A stretch of DNA of 64,000 bases from NCBI GenBank assembly GCA_944346885.1, contig CALVMR010000014.1:1-64000 (forward strand), read 5' to 3'. Below the pieces are notes generated by a model. The model saw only the letters and a list, made by a program, of their open reading frames with translations. It did no database searches and was not told the origin of the DNA. This document shows, one piece after another, positions 60,886 to 64,000 of the stretch (position 1 is its first letter; each line of letters begins with the position of its first letter). Position numbers and translations under genes: made by a program. The DNA is from an uncultured Clostridia bacterium (GTDB taxonomy: Bacteria > Bacillota > Clostridia > Christensenellales > Borkfalkiaceae).

Positions 60886-60899
60886 CAAACAAATGTTTG
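60886..60899. promoter_or_regulatory. LexA-type box between murI and mraZ
   Basis: CAAACAAATGTTTG is the exact reverse complement of LexA box 1 at lexA. It starts two bases after the murI stop on minus and is followed by a T-rich stretch, so a weak hairpin terminator is an alternative reading. Confidence 0.5.
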
Positions 60900-60901
60900 T
60901 T

Positions 60902-61630
60902 TCATTTTAAGGAAAAATACACGTTTTTATTGTGTTTTGCCGCCTTTCCAAGGAAAAAAGGCGCGATTGCCCCCTCTTTTTTTGTGATTTTTGAACATAT
61001 GTTCATGCTGGCGGCAAAGTGGTCAGCCGTCCCTACATTTCCGTCAAAAGCAGGGCATCCGAGTGCCTTTTCAATGCGCTCTTTGACAAAAACGTAGTGC
61101 GTGCAGCCGAGCACGACGGCGTCGTACCCGCCGCGGGAAAGCGGCGCGAGGCAGCCCTCCACGTCTGCCCGCGCAAGCGAAAAGATATTTTTTTCGATCT
61201 CCCCCGCAAGGCGCGCGGGGCAATGCGCGCGCACGCAACCGCCCGTTTTGGCGAGCAGCGCGCGCACCCTTGCGCTTTCCAGCGTGGCGCGGGTGGCGAG
61301 CAGCAGCACCTTTCCGCCCCGCAAAACGGCGGGGCGCACGGCGGGCTCTACGCCGAAGACGGGAAAAGAAAACGCCGCCCGCAGTTTTTCGACGCACACG
61401 GCGGTAACGGTGTTGCAGGCGACGACCGCCGCTTTCAGCGGATGGCACGCAAGGCGACGGAACGCGGCAAACGCGAGCCGTTCGATCTCTTCGGGCGAAC
61501 GGTTTCCGTAAGGTGCGTTTGCGTTGTCTCCGAAATACCCGAACCGCTCCCGCGGGCAGCGCTGCGCGAGCGCGCGCAAAACGGTCAGCCCGCCGACGCC
61601 GCTGTCGAAAACAGCCGTGAAAGGCAACAT
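60902..61630 (-). CDS. murI: Glutamate racemase
   Basis: Enzyme of 242 residues supplying D-glutamate for MurD. DSGVGGLTVL (9-18), first catalytic Cys in ACNTVTA (about 72), second in LGCTHY (about 180). GGGAGGAGG precedes the ATG at 61630. Upstream of mraZ on the same strand; it may be the first gene of the wall cluster transcript or an independent unit. Confidence 0.96.
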   Translation of the reverse strand: MLPFTAVFDSGVGGLTVLRALAQRCPRERFGYFGDNANAPYGNRSPEEIERLAFAAFRRLACHPLKAAVVACNTVTAVCVEKLRAAFSFPVFGVEPAVRPAVLRGGKVLLLATRATLESARVRALLAKTGGCVRAHCPARLAGEIEKNIFSLARADVEGCLAPLSRGGYDAVVLGCTHYVFVKERIEKALGCPAFDGNVGTADHFAASMNICSKITKKEGAIAPFFLGKAAKHNKNVYFSLK

Positions 61631-61715
61631 GGCAGCGCCTCCTCCCTTCTTCTCCTCTTCCCGAAAATATATGGGGGCGCGCGGGAATAAATTCCTTTTT
61701 TTTCATAAAAAACAG

Positions 61716-61744
61716 TTTACAAGCAAAGTTTTTTATGCTAAAAT
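61716..61744 (+). promoter_or_regulatory. rpsT promoter
   Basis: TTTACA (61716-61721), 17-bp spacer, TAAAAT (61739-61744). Confidence 0.65.
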
Positions 61745-61786
61745 AGCGAAGTATCAGATCAACCAAACCCGCAAGGAGAAACAAAG

Positions 61787-62179
61787 GTGCCTAACATCAA
61801 ATCAGCGAAAAAGCGCGTAACAGTAACCGAAAAGAAAAACTCGCAGAACAAGATGATCCGTTCCGCGGTAAAGACGGCGATCCGCAAATTCAACGCCGCC
61901 GTGGACGCAAACGATTTGGAGACGGCAGAAAAGCTGCTGCCGCAAGTCTCTTCCGTGATCGACTCTGCGGCATCCAAAGGGATCCTGCATAAAAACAACG
62001 CCGCCAACAAAAAGTCTGCTTTGGCAAAGCGTTTGAACGCGGCAAAAGCGGCGGCGGGAGTCGCTGCTCCCGCGGCGGAAGCAGCCCCTGCGGCGGTGGA
62101 AGAAGCGCCCGCAGCGGCGGAAGCCCCTGCGGAAAAACCCAAGAGGACGCGCAAAAAGAAGGAAGCGGACGCGGAGTGA
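61787..62179 (+). CDS. rpsT: Ribosomal protein S20 with extended C-terminal tail
   Basis: Small-subunit protein of 130 residues. The first 85 are a normal bS20 (PNIKSAKKRVTVTEKKN, HKNNAANKKSALAKRLN). The remaining 45 are an Ala/Glu/Pro stretch (AAPAAEAAPAAVEEAPAAAE) ending in a basic KPKRTRKKKEADAE tail. bS20 is usually 84-90 residues. Start is GTG with AAGGAG eight bases upstream. Confidence 0.96.
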   Translation: MPNIKSAKKRVTVTEKKNSQNKMIRSAVKTAIRKFNAAVDANDLETAEKLLPQVSSVIDSAASKGILHKNNAANKKSALAKRLNAAKAAAGVAAPAAEAAPAAVEEAPAAAEAPAEKPKRTRKKKEADAE

Positions 62180-62253
62180 TCCCCTCCCTTTTCCGCGGTC
62201 TACCTCGACGGAGCGCGGCGTGCCGTATCCCGTTTTAACCGTATAGAATCGAG

Positions 62254-62282
62254 AAAAAGCGCCGGGTTCTCCGACGCTTTTT
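62254..62282 (+). terminator. rpsT terminator
   Basis: AAAAAGCG and CGCTTTTT arms with an inner CGG/CCG pair. Confidence 0.75.
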
Positions 62283-62401
62283 TGCGTGCCGAACGGCCGG
62301 CGGCACGCCGTGCAGCACTCATAGAAACACTTTGCGGCAACAAAAAGGGCGGCACAAACCGCCCAAACCGAAAAACGGCGAAACTTTTAAAAAAGCGCCC
62401 G

Positions 62402-62444
62402 AAACGGCGGCGGGGCATCCGATACGGATGCCCCGCCGCCGTTT
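62402..62444. terminator. Very strong hairpin downstream of nspC
   Basis: Perfect 20-bp arms (AAACGGCGGCGGGGCATCCG) around a three-base loop, with six Ts on plus and three on minus. It lies 24 bases after the nspC stop and probably ends that transcript. The 62180-62467 gap holds only this and the rpsT terminator. Confidence 0.7.
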
Positions 62445-62467
62445 TTTGCTTCTCGTCTGCTTATCGT

Positions 62468-63577
62468 TTACAGGCGCCCTTTAAAATCTTCGTACCCGAA
62501 AGAGCGCAGCGTACACAGTTCACCGTTTTCCCGCCGCAGCACGATGGACGGCAGCGGCATTCCGTTGAACGTGTTCGTTTTGACCATCGTATACAGCGCC
62601 ATATCCTCAAAAACGAGGGTATCGCCCGCCTTTACCGGAGCATCGAAAGAATAATCGCCGATCACGTCTCCCGCCAAACAGGTACCGCCCGCAAGGCGGT
62701 ACGCATGCGCCTTTTCCCCCGCGGCGCCCGCGCCTTGCAGCGGCGGGCGGTACGGTATTTCCAGCACGTCCGGCATGTGGCACGCCGCCGAACAGTCCAG
62801 CACCGCTATATCGACGCCGTTGTGCACGACGTCTACGACCGAAGTGACAAAGTACCCCGCATCGAGCACGACCGCTTCGCCCGGTTCCAGATAAACCTGC
62901 ACGCCGTAACGCTCCGAAAGAGCGCGCACCGTGTGAACGAGCAATTCCCGATCATAATCGGCGCGGGTGATGTGATGCCCCCCGCCGAGGTTGAGCCACT
63001 TCATTTTCGGCAGATACGCGCCGAACTTTTCTTCGAGCGCGACAACGGTCACCGCGAGCGCGTCCGCATTTTGTTCGCACAGCGTGTGCATATGCAGCCC
63101 GTCCAACAGCGGCAGCACGGCAGAGTCGAACTCTCCCGCCGTTACGCCGAGGCGGGAGCCGGGCGCGCACGGATCGTAGATCGCATGCCCCTCCTGCGTG
63201 GAACGCTCCGGGTTGACGCGCAGCCCGACGCTCTTGCCCGCCGCCTTGGCGCGCGCGCCGAACGCTTTGAGCTGCGCACAGGAATTGAATACGATATGAT
63301 CCGCGTACGTTAAGAGTTCTTCAAACTCGTCCGCGCGGTAGGCGGGCGAAAAAACATGCGTCTCCCCGCCCATCTCTTCAAAGCCGAGGCGCGCCTCGTA
63401 CAGCCCGCTCGCCGCAGATCCGTCCAAATATTTGCGGATGAGCGGATAGGTCTTGTATGCGGAATACGCCTTTTGCGCAAGCAGGATCTTGCAGCCCGCC
63501 CGCTTCTTCACATCGGCGAGGACGCGAAGGTTCGCATGCAGTTTTGCCTCGTCGATAAGATAATACGGCGTGCGCAT
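62468..63577 (-). CDS. nspC: Carboxynorspermidine/carboxyspermidine decarboxylase
   Basis: PLP enzyme of 369 residues in the alanine-racemase-fold decarboxylase family. PLP Lys in LLAQKAYSAY (about 36), glycine loop LNLGGGHHITRADYD, EPGEAVVLDAGY, and the second-subunit Cys/Asp region LDCSAACHMPD. It makes spermidine (or norspermidine) from the carboxy precursor. ATG at 63577 follows GGTGGA and overlaps nothing; the gap to the upstream dehydrogenase is one base. Confidence 0.94.
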   Translation of the reverse strand: MRTPYYLIDEAKLHANLRVLADVKKRAGCKILLAQKAYSAYKTYPLIRKYLDGSAASGLYEARLGFEEMGGETHVFSPAYRADEFEELLTYADHIVFNSCAQLKAFGARAKAAGKSVGLRVNPERSTQEGHAIYDPCAPGSRLGVTAGEFDSAVLPLLDGLHMHTLCEQNADALAVTVVALEEKFGAYLPKMKWLNLGGGHHITRADYDRELLVHTVRALSERYGVQVYLEPGEAVVLDAGYFVTSVVDVVHNGVDIAVLDCSAACHMPDVLEIPYRPPLQGAGAAGEKAHAYRLAGGTCLAGDVIGDYSFDAPVKAGDTLVFEDMALYTMVKTNTFNGMPLPSIVLRRENGELCTLRSFGYEDFKGRL

Positions 63578-63578
63578 G

Positions 63579-64000
63579 TCAATCCACCAATATGGGGTCT
63601 TCCACGATCTTCCACGGCAGCCCGTTTTCGTTGAGCGCCTCCATGAACGGGTCGGGGTCGAACTCTTCGGGGGTATACACCCCCTTTTTGTTCCACTTGC
63701 CCGTAACAAGCATCATGGCGCCGATCATGGCGGGCACACCCGTCGTATACGAGATCGCCTGCGACTCCACTTCGCGGTAGCACTCCTGATGGTCGCATAC
63801 ATTGTAAATATACGCCGTTTTGCGCTTGCCGTCCTTCACCCCGGTAAAGATACAGCCGATGTTCGTTTTGCCGACGGTGCGCGGACCCAGCGAAGCGGGA
63901 TCGGGCAGCAGCGCCTTCAAAAACTGGATGGGCACGATTTCCTTCCCTTCAAAGTTTACGGGCGTTGTGGAGAGCATGCCGACGTTTTCCAAGCACTTCA
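63579..64000 (-). CDS. Carboxynorspermidine/carboxyspermidine dehydrogenase, C-terminal part
   Basis: At least 140 codons, running off the right edge (5' end missing). The visible C-terminal region (GRKTAYIYNVCDHQECYREVES-like, with TTGVPAMIGAMMLVTG) matches the saccharopine dehydrogenase-like family that reductively condenses aspartate semialdehyde with putrescine or diaminopropane. It directly precedes nspC, the classic pair of the alternative spermidine pathway. Confidence 0.88.
   Translation of the reverse strand, partial: KCLENVGMLSTTPVNFEGKEIVPIQFLKALLPDPASLGPRTVGKTNIGCIFTGVKDGKRKTAYIYNVCDHQECYREVESQAISYTTGVPAMIGAMMLVTGKWNKKGVYTPEEFDPDPFMEALNENGLPWKIVEDPILVD

Overview
The window looks like a chromosomal core region of a GC-rich Bacillota (Clostridia-like) bacterium. 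The evidence is a large Bacillus-type SRP RNA with an Alu domain, together with ribonuclease Y, HprK, WhiA, SpoVG, LexA, an MraZ-led division and cell-wall (dcw) cluster, a MurE carrying the DNPR motif of meso-diaminopimelate enzymes, Shine-Dalgarno sites of the AGGAGG type and many TTGNNN-17-TATAAT promoters. No insertion sequence, prophage or CRISPR array was seen. Species assignment is not possible; an uncultured gut Clostridia lineage is an inference.

Layout. (1) 1-6.3 kb: the 3' end of a tRNA, then a minus-strand operon of a heterodimeric ABC exporter, a small tautomerase and an Mrp-type Fe-S carrier; the SRP RNA gene on plus; a ZIP metal transporter on minus. (2) 6.3-16.5 kb: a minimal SufC-SufB/D pair, purB, a PC4-like protein, a small cysteine-rich protein divergent from lexA, an aldo/keto reductase with ferredoxin tail, DUF1893, tRNA-Leu(CAA) and tRNA-Thr(GGT) flanking degenerate repeats, a membrane-anchored hydrolase, a secreted NlpC/P60 enzyme and an HD protein. 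(3) 16.5-30.6 kb, minus strand: a PfkB-family sugar kinase, pfkA, dnaE, an HPr-like protein lacking the phospho-histidine, whiA, a PHP phosphatase, murB, a solute-binding-like protein, hprK, a HAD phosphatase, uvrC and an ArsR regulator. (4) 30.6-43.3 kb, minus strand: rny, then the ftsK-rimO-pgsA-cinA-recA-nadE operon, then ilvC. (5) 43.4-46.5 kb: a DUF815 AAA ATPase, murC and spoVG. (6) 46.6-61.6 kb, minus strand: the dcw cluster, transcribed murI, mraZ, rsmH, ftsL-like, transpeptidase PBP, murE, mraY, murD, ftsW, murA, ftsQ, ftsA, ftsZ; murF and murG are absent. (7) 61.7-64 kb: rpsT with a long acidic and basic tail, then the carboxyspermidine polyamine genes running off the right edge.

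The strongest regulatory signals read directly are these. A pair of CAAAC-N4-GTTTG boxes lies in the lexA promoter, and an identical 14-mer (reverse orientation) sits between murI and mraZ. Three GTGGT direct repeats with an exact 10-bp period overlap the consensus promoter of mraZ, the expected place for MraZ autoregulation. Carbon signalling (hprK with a Crh-like HPr, pfkA, the PfkB kinase) sits beside envelope and division genes (murB, whiA), as in other Bacillota. Several genes use TTG or GTG starts, stated where a Shine-Dalgarno sequence decides the start.
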